64,000 bases of DNA, from contig ML058586.1 in NCBI GenBank assembly GCA_003013855.2, positions 1,788,196 through 1,852,195 on the forward strand, in the 5' to 3' direction. This document shows positions 24,584 through 36,216 of this stretch, piece after piece. The position numbers and the translations under genes were made by a program. How positions within the stretch are numbered: the stretch's first letter is position 1; every line of letters begins with the position of its first letter. This DNA comes from Liriodendron chinense. Its lineage: Eukaryota > Streptophyta > Magnoliopsida > Magnoliales > Magnoliaceae. A model generated the notes under the pieces. It saw only the letters and a list, made by a program, of their open reading frames with translations, searched no databases and was not told where the DNA came from.

Positions 24584-24777
24584 TTTGGTCTCCATAAATG
24601 GATGATTAGTATTGATTGATGGGAGCGAGTTTAGATATATACTTCTTGGTGGGACTCACAATTTGGATGGTCCAGATCTGTACGAACAGTGCCACATGTG
24701 AGAGGATGAGTCACCACCATTTGGGTATTGATATAAAACTAACCCTTCTCCAAAAAGTCATCCACGGCTCTTCAACG

Positions 24778-24962
24778 AAAGTGGACCACACCACCACAGA
24801 TACTCTTGCATTTAATGCAACCAAGCTTACTATTTGGTGTGGTCCACTTAGAACGTTTGATCTGCCTTAATCTTGGGCTCATACCTCAACCTGATATTAG
24901 AAAAGGGATTGACGGAGTGGATAAACAGATACATCACGGTGGGGCCCTCCACAGATCTTACG
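24778..24962. mobile_element. short foldback MITE, GATCTGTGGAGGG subfamily
   Basis: The centre GCATTTAATGCAACCAAGCT and TACTATTTGGTG is the inverse of 15404-15440. The right end GTGGGGCCCTCCACAGATC matches the nested copy at 15281. The left end is unclear. Confidence 0.55.
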
Positions 24963-27300
24963 CAATCCAGGTCCCTAAAATGAGGCCCAAGTCAGTAGCA
25001 TGACGAGATGGGACCAAAACCCCAAATGAGACCAAAGCCTGCAATGAAGACATGGCCCAGGAAGCCAAATGGCCGAGCCCAGCCCATTCGTAGCCTTAAA
25101 CGGGTACCATATTCCAAGTAGGGGTAATCATATGTCGCGGGCAGGCCAAGGCCTAACCTGACCTCCATTTCCATTTCCCATTTGCCTCCATTTACAAGCT
25201 CCCAGCCAGCCAATTCACAACTCTGTACTAATATTTTGTTGTGGGTTTTGGGTCAAGTCCGGGTTATCTAGCCCACTGCCCCATTGATAACTCGGTGGGG
25301 CTGGTCCCTGAGACCAAGGTACCTACTTGAATGGGCCTTTTTTTTTCTTTTCTTTTTCTTTTTCTTTTTCAGCTTAGTGAACCAATACCTATTTAGCATG
25401 GTCAGAAAACAGGCTAAGGAGGTAAATGAATTGAGAGTAAATGATTTAATTATGTTTAAAATCTAAATATTCTGTTTTGATGAAAGTAATTGAAAAGAAT
25501 TGAAATGCATTGGAATTTTTCAATATATTCATAGAAACATATGTGATATTCCAAATCAGCTTTAATAGACCAAATTAGTGTACATATGTGATATTTGACA
25601 AAATGACGGTAATAAACCCCTTGAAATATATACTTTAACAAAAAAATGAGGAAATTTCAAGCCTCGAGTGGGCCACAAATAACTTGCCAATGTTTTTTAA
25701 CCATCTATTTAAATGGCCAGTTGTGGACAGTTTGGATCATTCTATTAATGTGATTTTCATGATGTAGCCGATAATTAGATTGTTTTGGAGTTATCATCAG
25801 CATGCCATGTGAACAGAGGACGTGTGCATAGCGACACCTTTGTTTACTCGTGTTCCAAATATCTCCTTTGAGAGAGGATTTCATTTACAGGCCTATTTAC
25901 TTCCAATTCATTTCATTTTCATACGTTTACTTTATCCAATTGCACCTCGGAGACCATTTACTTCTATTACTCCCAATTCATCTCATTTACCTCCATTTAC
26001 TCTCTCATCTAAACTGACCCATTAGACCACACAAACGCTGTAGCACTTGTTAATGCAGTTCTAACACAATCCAGTTGGGCCGGGTTGGGTCAGTTTAGGT
26101 CCAGACAGAGCCAATTACAATTCAATGGGTGAGGTTTGCTAAGAATGCATCAATAGTCCTTCATGGTTTGGATAATTGGATACGACTCTGAATTCAAAAA
26201 TTAAAAGTCCTGACATATCACATTGCAAAGCGCCTGGATATATTATGGCAAAACCTCTCAATGGGTTTAAGGAGGATCGAGCTCAGTGAATTTTAAGTGG
26301 GTGATTTATGCAATGGACCAGTAGCCCATTCCAAGGACTTTTTTAGCAGTGAAGATGGTTCCTACCCGAGCCTGGTTCCTCTAATAGGCTAATTCTACAA
26401 TTTTTTTGTGTGAACCCCACCGTGGTGCAGAGCCCACAACCACTCCGGCCATTGGATGCCCCCTTCATGTTCACCCTATATTCCAAAACTCAGTTATCCA
26501 AAACACAGGTGGGTCTCACCATGGGTGCGCCCGCAATTAAACCTTCCGGATTGTGTTTAGGCCTCACCTTGTTCGCATATACCATCTGGTACAGGTGGGC
26601 CACACCACGTGACTTTTAGAGTGATTTTGAGGTTTTTAGCTTATCTTACATGGGCCTGGATTGAGTTTTGGATTGCTGGATTTTTGGGCTAATAGGAGTA
26701 ACGAGGGAATGCATATGATGTATTGAGTGGGATGTAATGCACACATCAGAGTGGGACCCACACGAAAAATTGTGAAATAACACTATGTTACGACGGTTAT
26801 AGAGGAACCATTCAAATGTTTTGGATGAACCATTCAAATGTTTTGGATGAACCATTTCAGACTCAAATCATAATGGCCTCATGACCAGGTCAGAGTCTGA
26901 AAAAGCAGTTAGACCAACCACCCTCCCATCAACCCAGCCTGAAGTTGGGTCAGCCACCCTTTCACCAACTCAGCCTGCAGAATGTGGTGGAGCCATCTCC
27001 ATCCCGTACCACACCTCCACACGAGGTGATGTGTCGATAACCAGGGCCCTTACCTTTCATCACCTTCCAGCATTTGATGTTGTACACGAGAAATTTTAGT
27101 TCTCCAACATTGCTTTTGACCATTTTCCAATTGCAGTTGGGTCCAGCAGATGGAAGGTGCTGATTGATGCATCAACCTCCAACATGCACCGCAGAGGGAT
27201 GGCTCCACCATTTTCTCAGTTCTTCCAGCTCCACCATATCATGCCAAAGGTTTTAAAACATTGATCAAGACCAAACACCACCTATGGGTGGGCCAGACAC
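24963..27300. other. intergenic, no gene seen
   Basis: Mixed repeat debris, including a 22-bp direct repeat near 26812-26855 (CATTCAAATGTTTTGGATGA) and T-rich runs near 25340. The 72-codon frame at 26881-27099 has no motif. The part nearest 27580 is likely the 3' UTR of the RING gene. Confidence 0.45.
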
Positions 27301-27581
27301 CCAATTCTACTTTCTTTTTCTTTTAATCCAAAGATGGATCCACAGGCAAACAGAGCAACTGCAACACAAATAAAACAAAAGGAAAAACTACATCGGCGCC
27401 ACAACAATAAAACCAACTCCACCATTCAATCAAGGTCCAATTAATTTCAGATACAGACTCTTAACTCCACTGATGAAGAAGCTGAACCTGTAAAAGGGTG
27501 CTATCAGACCGCTGTATACAATACATTTTGAATTCTCTGTATTTTACTCTCTTTTTTTCTTTCTTTTTTCTCTTTCTATTT

Positions 27582-28124
27582 TCAGGACATGTAAACCTGA
27601 ACACTGGCAGTCTTCATGGACTGGCAGACGGGGCAGACGTCGATGAACACCTCACAGTCCTTGCACAAGCACAGATGCCTACAAGGCAACAACAAGATGG
27701 AGACCTCCTTGCTTTTGCAGGCCTTGCAGGTCATCTGCTCCTTCAGACCACCATTTTTGCCTGTGATGGGCTTCATGGGTCCGCCCACAATCGCATTATG
27801 GTCAAAGGAGGAGGCTGCATCATCCACCTCACTGTCCCCGCAGCCTTCTTTCCCTTGGTCAGCGCCCTGGGCAATTGCCTGCTTGAGGTTGCTCTTTAGG
27901 ACGTTGACAACCGACTCATTGTACCGGGCCCGGTAGTGCCAGGACTGGGCTTCCATGGCCACTTGTTTTATCCTCTCGACCAGCTCCCTGTTCTTCCTGT
28001 TCATGTTCTCGATCTCGAGCTCCTTTTCCCGTAGCTTTTGGCCGACTCCTTTCTCGAGGGTGCTTAGGAAAGACGCCATGTGCCTCTGCCTCATCTCTCT
28101 TACCCCTTTGGAAATGTGTTCTTC
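27582..28124 (-). CDS. BRG: BRG coding exon 3
   Basis: Follows CTTCAAACAG (acceptor). 180 codons and a TGA stop at 27582-27584. It contains the coiled coil, WHYRARYNE block and RING finger. Confidence 0.9.
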   Translation of the reverse strand, partial: EEHISKGVREMRQRHMASFLSTLEKGVGQKLREKELEIENMNRKNRELVERIKQVAMEAQSWHYRARYNESVVNVLKSNLKQAIAQGADQGKEGCGDSEVDDAASSFDHNAIVGGPMKPITGKNGGLKEQMTCKACKSKEVSILLLPCRHLCLCKDCEVFIDVCPVCQSMKTASVQVYMS

Positions 28125-30668
28125 CTGTTTGAAGTGAAGATTAGCCAAAAGGAAGCCATTTCAAATGCTGATGACAAGTCATGAGACATGGCATTTAACT
28201 TTATTCTCAACTAGGATTCGATCAGAGGCCTCAATTCAAGTCACTCAAGTACTCTTTACTCGACCAAGTTCTTTAAGACCCAGTTAGGGATGAGCAGAAA
28301 TGCACACTGCTCTGTATTACAACAGCATGGACATTAACTTGAAATAGCCTTTTCTTCACAAGGAGTATAAATGAATGGAAAAAGTGAATCAAATTGGCTC
28401 CAAAATGGCAAGCTCAATGTGGCAGAATGTTAATATTAGACAGTGGCCATTCTATTCCATGCAACTAATGTTCGTTTGGTGGGCTGTGACTTCTATGCTC
28501 TGGGGCTCAAGAATCAGGCTGGTACAGTCAACAGGGAGGCCACATGTGCATGCCCAACGTAGACCATTGGTTTCATTCTATCTAAACTTCTATTCTTTCT
28601 GGACAAGACCAGCATGATTTTACAGGGATGGCACATAAAGGAGGGGTCACCTGATGTATGGTTTATATCTCGGCCACATGTGCCAATGGGGAAGGTGGGA
28701 ATCAGAATCCTACTTGACCCCCCTTCGACAAAAACCGTCTACTTGCCTGATGACAAGACCAGCATGATTTTACGGGGATGGCACATAAAGGAGGGGTCAC
28801 CTGATGTATGGTTTAGATCTCGGCCACATGTGCCAATGGGGAAGGTGGGAATCAGAATCCTACTTGACCCCCCTTCGAGTAAAACCGTCTTGAGTGAGTC
28901 AAGTTGATGAGTTCTTTGAGAATCCAGACATATTTCTAAAAACTGGGAATGGAGTGATGCCATGGGAAGCAACCATTAGTACCTGAACTCTGATGTAATG
29001 ATCAAACTCTTCCTTTTGATGGTCAATCTCAGACCTCAAATTGTCACCGAGAGATAAAATGACCGGAAGAGTTGTCATACTTCCACTTGCCGAAGTAACA
29101 GAGGAGTTCCGTTCATCGTCATCATAGGAAAGCCTCAAACCAGTCGATACAGCATTCAAATTTGGAATGCTCGCCGATCGATCAGCATCATCCTGACAGA
29201 AGTTATTCAAGGAAATCTGAAGTTTTTGCTGTCTAGAAATGTCTTTAGAAATGTCTTCTGTCTCCCTGCTCCTTTTGCTTGGCCTATTTAGAGCGGCATG
29301 ATCATTTCCAACATGGTTTACTGGATCAACATTACAACCCGCCTGAACTGCACAACATAGTGGAAATCGGATAAATAAGTAATCATTACTACAGAGACCA
29401 CAAAAATGCAAAATCTCTAAACAGATTCTGAGATCTACAGTAAACAAATTAAAAGGCACAACGTAGAAAATGATAATGGAGACAGCCCACATCATAAATA
29501 GATCTGAATTCTTTATAGCTGATTTTACTTAGGCATGGTAAATTGACATGTGGATATTGCATTTATGCTTGATATATTATTATTCTCAATTCTCAAGTGG
29601 CATGACACCCATATTAAAATGTATGGTTCAGTCTATAGGCATGTCTTTAATCCGCTGTTGAGGACAATTTTTTTAAAACAAACAGAAAAAAGAAATGCTG
29701 TAGAAAAAAAAAAAAAAAAAGAAGGGAAGACAACAATAACAACCAGGGAGTCAAATTCAGAGCATTACACTGCTGGAGACAAGCTAAGAAGGCAATCAAG
29801 ACAATGGGGGATCAAGCAATGGAAGGAAGAAAATTAAATGAAAGGGGCAAAAGAAATTCCTACGTTGATTTCCTTTTCTAAGGTGCATATCAAATACAAA
29901 ATGATAAAATCTAGTTCAGAACTTTTCTAGGCAACCCATTCTGGGGAAATTCAATATGGTTGGTGGAGATGTCACAGAGTGGGAGAAGCCAGTTATTGTT
30001 GGAAACATCCCATTGGTGGGTTTCATAACATACTGCTACAGGTGTGTGAGATAAACAATGTAATACGAACATTGTAGAAGTCATCAGATGAACTACAGAA
30101 GCAAAACAAGAAATAAAAGCAATATGGAATCAAGAAACAACCGCAATCAGCATAGGACATTAGTCCCTGACAAGATGAAAACAAATGAAGCAAAAAATCA
30201 ATCCATTGAAATAGGCATAAGAAACAAGTAGGAGAGTACTGATGAATGATTTGAAGCGAAGGAAAAACCAAGCATAAACATTTTGAAAACCAATATAGGT
30301 ATAGGGTCCAATCTGCACAAAACTATACAGAAAAATGTCAACCACGACGAAACATTTAACAACATATAACAGGAAGAAAGACTAAACAAAATACCTAAAG
30401 ACCATGCCTGAGAACAGGAAATGTCAAATGCCTCACAGAAAAACAAGTTACTAACGGTTACACAGTCGAGTATAAAGTAACAACAAGTGCATTTGCCAAT
30501 CAACCAATGACATAACAAGAACAACAAACAAACTGGAGTAACTGGTTCTCAAGAAATCTCACAGTTTCCAAACAATTGCAGTTGAGTTGACGCATTAGAG
30601 CCGTACTGGAACCGGTTCTCCTCCAGGAAGACAGGAAACAAAGGATTACCATTGTCGCCTCCAAACAT
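27582..30668 (-). CDS. BRG: BOI-related RING-type E3 ubiquitin ligase (join of three coding exons)
   Basis: The coding exons join 30668-30563, 29347-28983 and 28124-27582 (minus) to give 337 codons, close to the usual length. Residues 1-36 (MFGGDNGNPLFPVFLEEN, then LQLFGNF) and the following QAGCNVDPVNHVGN are the typical start of BOI/BRG proteins. RPSKRSRE is a possible nuclear signal. Residues 158-255 hold EEHISKGVREMRQRHMASFL, a coiled coil (about 180-214) and the conserved WHYRARYNE segment. Residues 290-324 are a C3HC4 RING (CKACK, LPCRHLCLCKDC, CPVC), followed by the family tail KTASVQVYMS. Known relatives (BOI, BRG1-3) are nuclear E3 ligases that limit pathogen-induced cell death and act with DELLA proteins to repress gibberellin responses and flowering; transfer of that role is inference. 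All junctions are GT/AG, all residues needed for zinc binding are present, and no disruption is seen. Confidence 0.9.
28602..28890. repeat. tandem duplication in BRG intron 2, period 150 bp
   Basis: Copies 28602-28740 and 28752-28890 (139 bp each) differ at only a handful of positions (for example TATATCTC/TAGATCTC), so the duplication is recent. It is separated by an 11-bp spacer. The open frame across it is a by-product. Confidence 0.95.
28983..29347 (-). CDS. BRG: BRG coding exon 2
   Basis: Follows TTGTGCAG (acceptor ending at 29348). It completes a Phe codon with exon 1, runs 121 codons, and ends in CAG before GTACTA (donor at 28982-28981). It encodes the Ser-rich linker region and ends HYIRVQ. 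Confidence 0.85.
30563..30668 (-). CDS. BRG: BRG coding exon 1
   Basis: ATG at 30666-30668. 35 codons plus one base end before GTGAGA at 30557-30562. TGGTCAG directly upstream (ending at 30673) is an acceptor for a leader intron, leaving only GAAG between the acceptor and ATG. Confidence 0.85.
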
Positions 30669-30672
30669 CTTC

Positions 30673-31882
30673 CTGACCAAAAAGACAGAGAGAGATAGAA
30701 CAACAGAACCCAACATCATGAATCAATAATCAATGTATCAAAAAACATCTCAAACATGACAGAGAAAGAAATACCACCTAATTTCAATGCTTCGAAAGTA
30801 GCATAACAGGAACAAAAACAAAAAAAAGATAAATACAATAAAATGGAGAAAAACATAAAAATTAGAAGGAAAAATAGCTAATCTTGAATATACTCTTCAA
30901 CATATAAACATATCAATTAAAATGACATAATCTATTTTGTAAACTTCAATAAAGAACAATCAAATGCCTGAGGAAGAGGCCTGACAAGACCACAAGAATG
31001 CTTTCCAAGAACAAAAATGAAACTGGTTTTCCTTTTCAAGCCAAAATATTAAAAAGAAAGGGGGAAAAGCAGAGAAATTCCTTATGCTTGTTTAAAAAAC
31101 ATTGTAACGAATACCAAAATACAAAAGCCAAAACAACCATAAATAAATCGAAGTTTTTGGATTCCTAAATCAAGAAATCCTTATATCTTCCTCTCCATTA
31201 AGAAAATTTAAGAAAACTCAGAAAATTACAGAGTCAAGGATTTAATCGAAGATATCAGATCGATACCTCAAAATGCTAGATTTTGAACAACGAATCAAAA
31301 GGTCGGACAACACGTCAGATCTTCCTTCATCGAATCAGAAAGGAAAGGAATCAGCAGAAAAACATTAAAAAAATGTCCGTTTAAATCTTCAACCCACTAT
31401 CATTGGAAGAAAATTCAATAAAAAGATTCCTCTTTCTTCTTCTATATTTCAAGAAAGGAACATAAATCCAAAACGAAATCAATAAAAATCAATTAATTTC
31501 ACTATTTTTTTTTTTCCGAAACCAAGTACCTATAAGAAAGAAATCGTATCAATACCTTATGAAATATTACAAAAAAATAAATAAATAAAAAATAAAAAAT
31601 AAAAAACAAACTTCCCAAGAGAAATCAAGATATATGATTTATACCTTTCAAATCAATGAAAAATCCACACAAAAAAAAAAGAAAAAGAAAAAAGAGAGAG
31701 ACATAAAAAATCCGTCTTTCATTCTACATCTCAAGCAGAAGAAAGACAAAAAAGAATTCGAAAAATCGGATCCACGTCTTATCGAATCAACAAAAAAACG
31801 CCAGAAAATACGAAAAAAATCCCTCGTTTGAATCTCCGTTTCAAGAAAAGATAAAGGAGACGAGATCGAAACGAATCTATAC
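30673..31882 (-). other. BRG 5' leader intron (predicted)
   Basis: Acceptor TGGTCAG ends at 30673. The best donor is ATTTTAAG|GTATAG at 31882-31881. Other donor-like copies occur at about 31265, 31547 and 31638. The intron is A-rich on the plus strand, hence T-rich as transcribed. Confidence 0.55.
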
Positions 31883-32080
31883 CTTAAAATGCTGTCGCCT
31901 CCAGAGAAGAATCGGACTGTTCGATCGAGTCGGATCCGAATAAAAAAATCAGCAAAAAACGTCGGGAAATCGCAGAATTTCTGATTTTATGGAAAATTTA
32001 CAGAAGAATTGTAGAGGCGAGAGAAAAAAAAATAGAGAGTTTCCGGAATCTTATAGAGAATCGATCGAAATCGAGTAGCG
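31883..32080 (-). promoter_or_regulatory. BRG 5' UTR exon and promoter-proximal region (predicted)
   Basis: Transcribed-strand sequence is pyrimidine-rich with a T run (TTTTTTTTCTCTCGCC) near 32020-32040, then the donor. TATAAG near 32050 and TATACAAAA near 32140 are TATA candidates. Exact start unknown. Confidence 0.4.
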
Positions 32081-32668
32081 CTCGTGAAAACGGGAAGAGA
32101 TGAGGGAAGGGAGTTCTTGGAATCTACCCCTTTTGTATACCCACCAGCAATTCAGTTTTTTTTTTTTTTTTTCCTTCGGTTTTCTAATGTTGGAATGACG
32201 AAAATATCCCTTCTATTGTTGAGTAATTACAAGAGAGTCCTCTCCTGGAATGGTTGCTTTTGTATTAGAGCTGATGAAGAAATTATATGGTACGTTGCGT
32301 GGATCATCTCACAGTACGCACGCATTTTTAATTCGGATAAAAGGGTCCCGCGTTTCAGTAATCCAGACCGTAGGTATGGTATTTCCACCACGGATGGCGT
32401 ATAAATAGAAATTTTAATTGGTAGAAAGATCTTAACCTTTCAATTTCTGTCCTACGGATATACGGTTAAGATTAATCAGAGAGACGCAACAACGGCCCAC
32501 ATCCAACTAAAATGGTCATCATATCCGTTGCTAGGATTTCTAGATGTAGTAGATTTTAATGAGATCAACATGCCAACAGTCTGGATTTAGAGACCGTGGA
32601 CCCATGTTGTCAGAATAGGAAAACAGTGAGGGCGATTTGGGTGAATCCCCCGGATTCACTAAGTCGGT
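32081..32668. other. BRG upstream region, no gene
   Basis: Contains a T-run at 32156-32172. No element ends recognised and no coding signal. Confidence 0.4.
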
Positions 32669-33112
32669 GGATCCCTGACTGTAGGGCCCACTTTGATGTA
32701 TATCCCTTACATCCACGCCGTTCATCTATTTTTACCGATCATTTTATTTGAAGATCCCAAAACGAAGTAGATCTAAATATTAGGTGGACCAAACCACGGG
32801 AAACAGTGGTGATTGAATACCACCATTAAAAACATCTTGGGGGCCAGGGAAATGTTTCTTTTCCATCCAACCTGCTGATAAGGTCAAAAGTAATTTGATG
32901 AAGGGGCCACATAAATATCAGCTTGATCTAAAAAATTTGTGACCCACGAAAAGTTTTTAACGGTCAATTACCACCGTTTCCTAAGGTGTGGTCCACGTAA
33001 GATATGGATCTGCTTCATTTTTGGTATAATGCTATAAAATGAGCTTTAAAAATGGATAGACGGCGTGGATGTAATATACATTTATCAAAATGGGCTCCAA
33101 AGTCAGGGACCC
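32669..33112. mobile_element. foldback MITE copy (GGATCCCTGACT ends)
   Basis: GGATCCCTGACT (32669-32680) pairs with AGTCAGGGACCC (33101-33112), 11 of 12. Arms and centre follow the family order (TTTCTTTTCCATCCAACC, ATATCAGCTTGATC). Flanks do not show a matching 9-mer. Confidence 0.65.
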
Positions 33113-33278
33113 AACGCGCCCGAAAACGTGTATATGTGAAAAGATGCAAGTAATTTCTCGAAGGTTTCCTTGCCCGCGCACGCCCTCTTCAGCTCACCGT
33201 ACATGAGTCCAGCACGTCAAACTTGAACGCGGGTGGCGTACTGAGTGAACTCTGTGGGGCCACACGTGATGTATGTAT

Positions 33279-33923
33279 TGTCAGGAAAGCCGGCAGCGGT
33301 AGCTTAATGCGAACGCACCAGGCAAGGCAAAATCAAACAAATAACCAAGATGCAATCAATCACATACAATTACTCACCTTAAAAGACTCTAAATTTAGGT
33401 GAAAAAATTCCTTAATGGATAAAAAAACCACGACACAAAACGATCCATTATGAATATCAAAATATTATAGAGATTGACAGCGCACAAGCAAGGAATAACA
33501 GAGAAAACCCTAAGTTCTCTCTCACACACACCTCTCCCCTCTTCCTAATACGATTAAGAAACCTTAGACACCTTAGAATATCAATCTAAGTCGGATTACA
33601 ACTCCTTAAATAAGTAAAAAATTTGAAATTAAAAACACCTTGCGCAGTACTGCGAGTTACGCAAGAAACCCACCCACACAGCCGACTGGTCGCCCGACCA
33701 GTCGCTCATTGCACAGTAACAGTCCAAGGAGAAACATTCACATGCAGCCTCATAGCCGATTGGTCGCCCGACCGATCGAAGCCCTCTGTAGATCGGTCGG
33801 CCGACTGGTCTGAGCACACAAATCTGTCCAGTCTTCCACGTGCATCTGGGCCAAACGGCTAGATCAGTCGCCCGACATGTCTGAGCACATAAACCGTGCA
33901 CGATGTTTGAAGGCTCTCCAACA
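33279..33923 (-). repeat. 3' LTR of the copia element
   Basis: 645 bp, ends TGT...ACA. About 48 bp longer than the 5' LTR because of extra GACTGGTCGCCCGACCAGTC-like inverted motifs (33683-33705 and 33760-33815). Confidence 0.9.
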
Positions 33924-33936
33924 ATCTCCACCGAGG
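33924..33936 (-). other. polypurine tract
   Basis: GGTGGAGAT read on the minus strand directly abuts TGTTGGAG of the 3' LTR, the common copia arrangement. Confidence 0.75.
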
Positions 33937-34019
33937 CTTCGAACGTCGAATCAACACATCCTCGCAATGTCATCTCATCTTCAATCATAGGTCCACCGCT
34001 TCTCATGCCACCATCGACC

Positions 34020-34589
34020 CTAACCTTGCAAATTCACGCCCTTTATCGCTCTTCTCATGTGGCCCTTGGGCACTTGCCACATACGAGCAACCATGGATTT
34101 CGCTGCCTTTCTCGCAGCTCCACCATGAATTGTGCTCCTGATCAACATGTAAAGATGCCGACACCTCTGTGCCTTCATACACATGAGTGTCCCCTTCATC
34201 ACTTCACAACAACGATCGCGGCCGATAAATACGCACCATTTCGTCTCGAGTGCACCAAAAGAAATCACATTCATCTTCATCTTAGGAACGCGCTTCACAT
34301 CTTCCAGGACTCGTTCGACCCCATCGAACATCCTGATGTGCACAGTACCAATACCTACAACCTTATGAGCAATTCCATCGCCCACAAACACCGATTCTCC
34401 ACTATACTCCCTGTATGCCATGAATTAACTCCGGTCAGGACAAACGTGACATGAAGCCATTGAATTAATGATCCACTCACTACCGTGAGATCCCTTACCA
34501 TATACAGTCAGAACTTCACAAAAATCGCTACCGTCCTCTACGGTATTAGGTCCCTCTCTTGAAGAATTTTCATACTTCTCTTGCTTCAA
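34020..34589 (-). pseudogene. copia protease and GAG-pre-integrase fragment
   Basis: SEWIINSMASCHVC corresponds to the protease start WIIDSGASxH, but the catalytic DSG is NSM (34458-34466), so it cannot be active. A stop follows. After it MAYREYSGESVFVGDG, VGIGTVHIRMFDGV and DVKRVPKMKMNVISFGAL are the usual region up to GAG-pre-integrase (ARMWQVPKGHM). The frame then ends and sequence jumps to the element's 3' tail. Confidence 0.8.
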
Positions 34590-35320
34590 CCTGAGATTCT
34601 GACAATTCCCTTTCATACAATCCTCCTGACCACAATTTCAGCACTTCACCTTAGCCTTCCCTTTGCCCTTGGCCCTAGATCCTGATATAAAATATCCTCC
34701 ATACTCAGAACTTCTTCCCCTCATAACCAGTGCCTCTGAGGAATAACGGGAAGTCACGTCACAGCTTTTATTTCTCATCGCCTTCGACTGAAGAGCTGAG
34801 ATAACGGTCTCGATACTTATGGTTTCCGTCCCTGTGCACACAGAGTCCCGGAATGACTCATATGAATCTGGAAGAGAATTCAACAGAATGCATGCTTGAT
34901 ACTCATCCTTCATCGGTTCATCGATCTCCAACAACTTGCAAACCAGCCTATTGAACGTGCTCAGGTGGTCCTCCACCTCAGTTCCCTCAATCATCCCCAA
35001 GGTGAACAATTGCATTAACATGTACATGCGATTCTCTAAAGATTTCTTGGCATAAACATTCTCTAGCTTCGCCATCGTTTCAGCCGCAGTCTTCTCCTTC
35101 ATGACATGATAGAGAACATCATCCGTAAGGTTTAACAGGATTGAGGTTCTAGCCTTCTTGTCGAGCTTCGTCAACTCATCGTCTTTCATAGCCACGAGTG
35201 GCTTTTCAAGAGCTTCATCAAGCCCTTGCTGAACCAGGAAGAATTCAACCTTCACCTTCCATAGCTCAAAGTTATTTTTTCCGGAGAACTTCTCTACCTC
35301 GAATCTTGTGCCCGATCCTA
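34590..35320 (-). pseudogene. copia gag with broken zinc knuckle
   Basis: Starts near FEVEKFSGKNNFELWKVKVE and reads in one frame through VEDHLSTFNRLVCKLLEI and LLNSLPDSYESFRDSV, typical of UBN2-type gag. The frame ends at 34638-34640, where the knuckle Trp codon is TGA. Beyond it NCGQEDCMKGNC continues in frame, with Cys in place of the knuckle His. About 225 codons remain readable before the stop. Confidence 0.85.
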
Positions 35321-35360
35321 TATTCTCATCTCAGATTCTAATCTACTCCACCCCAACTTT

Positions 35361-35373
35361 AGCTCTGATACCA
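35361..35373 (-). other. primer-binding site
   Basis: TGGTATCAGAGCT on the minus strand, two bases from the 5' LTR; complementary to initiator tRNA-Met, the standard copia primer. Confidence 0.9.
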
Positions 35374-35375
35374 CT

Positions 35376-35972
35376 TGTTGAGAAAGCCGACAGCGGAAGC
35401 GGAACGCCGAATGCGTGAAGCAATGCAAAATCAAACAAGTAAACAAGATGCAATCAATCACACACAACACTCACCACAAGAGACTCCAAATTTACGTGGA
35501 AAAATCCCTCAATGGATAAAAAATCACGGCACAAAGCGATTCATTATGAATATCAAAAGATTATAGAGATTGACAGCCCACAAATAAGGAATAACAGAGA
35601 AAACCCCAAGTTCTCTCTCACACACATATCTCCCCTCTTCCTAATACGATTAGGAAACCTTAGACACCTTAGGATACCAATCTAAGTCGGATTACAACTC
35701 CTTAAATAAGTAAAAATTCGAAATTAGAAACACCTTACGTAGTACTGCGAGCTCGCAAGAAACCCGCGCACACAGCTGACCGGTAGCACATTGCATAGTA
35801 ACAGTCCAGGGAGAAACATTCACACGCTGCCTCGTAGCTGACTGGTCGAAGCCCTTTGTAGACCGGTCTAAGCACACAAATTTGTCTAGCCTTCTACGTG
35901 CATCTAGGCCAAATGGCTAGACCGGTCACCCGAGCACCCAAACTGTGTACGATGTTCGAAGGCTCTCCAACA
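35376..35972 (-). repeat. 5' LTR of the copia element
   Basis: 597 bp with TGTTG...CAACA inverted ends. TATTTAAGG (minus, about 35700-35710) is a TATA candidate. It is clearly diverged from its partner and lacks some of the GGTCGCCCGACC modules. Confidence 0.9.
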
Positions 35973-36146
35973 TGTATCTTATCCACGCCGTCCATCCGCT
36001 TTTTTTCAGCTCGTTTTAGAACATGAATCCAAAATTTAAGACCTTGTGGGGACAATGACGTCCACCATTGAAACCTTCCTAATGCCCAGATTGATGTGTA
36101 TTTATCATCAAACCTGTTTATAAGGTCACACGTAGATGGATGAAGG

Positions 36147-36148
<2 letters not shown>

Positions 36149-36213
<65 letters not shown>
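36149..36213. repeat. (TA)n microsatellite
   Basis: About 65 bp of AT inside the split MITE. Confidence 0.95.

Positions 36214-36216
<3 letters not shown>

Larger units (their letters stand above)
33279..35972 (-). mobile_element. Ty1/copia LTR retrotransposon, internally deleted, TSD TGTAT
   Basis: Two LTRs, a tRNA-Met PBS, a polypurine tract and a perfect 5-bp target duplication (TGTAT at 33274-33278 and 35973-35977) define a complete 2694-bp insertion in minus orientation. The inside holds gag, a fragment of protease and the GAG-pre-integrase segment only. Integrase core, RT and RNase H are missing, so it is non-autonomous. Full copia elements are usually about 5 kb. Confidence 0.92.

Noticed and set aside
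26881..27099. 72-codon Thr/Pro-rich frame
   Set aside because: Low complexity, no promoter, homology or splice context visible.
29550..29837. 95-codon plus-strand frame in BRG intron 1
   Set aside because: Antisense to the gene, lysine-rich from an A-run, no motif.
33629..34006. 125-codon minus-strand open frame
   Set aside because: Starts in the tail of the copia element and runs through its 3' LTR; not a separate gene.
33903..34454. 183-codon plus-strand open frame
   Set aside because: Antisense to the copia gag/protease remnant and LTR; a by-product of the coding strand.
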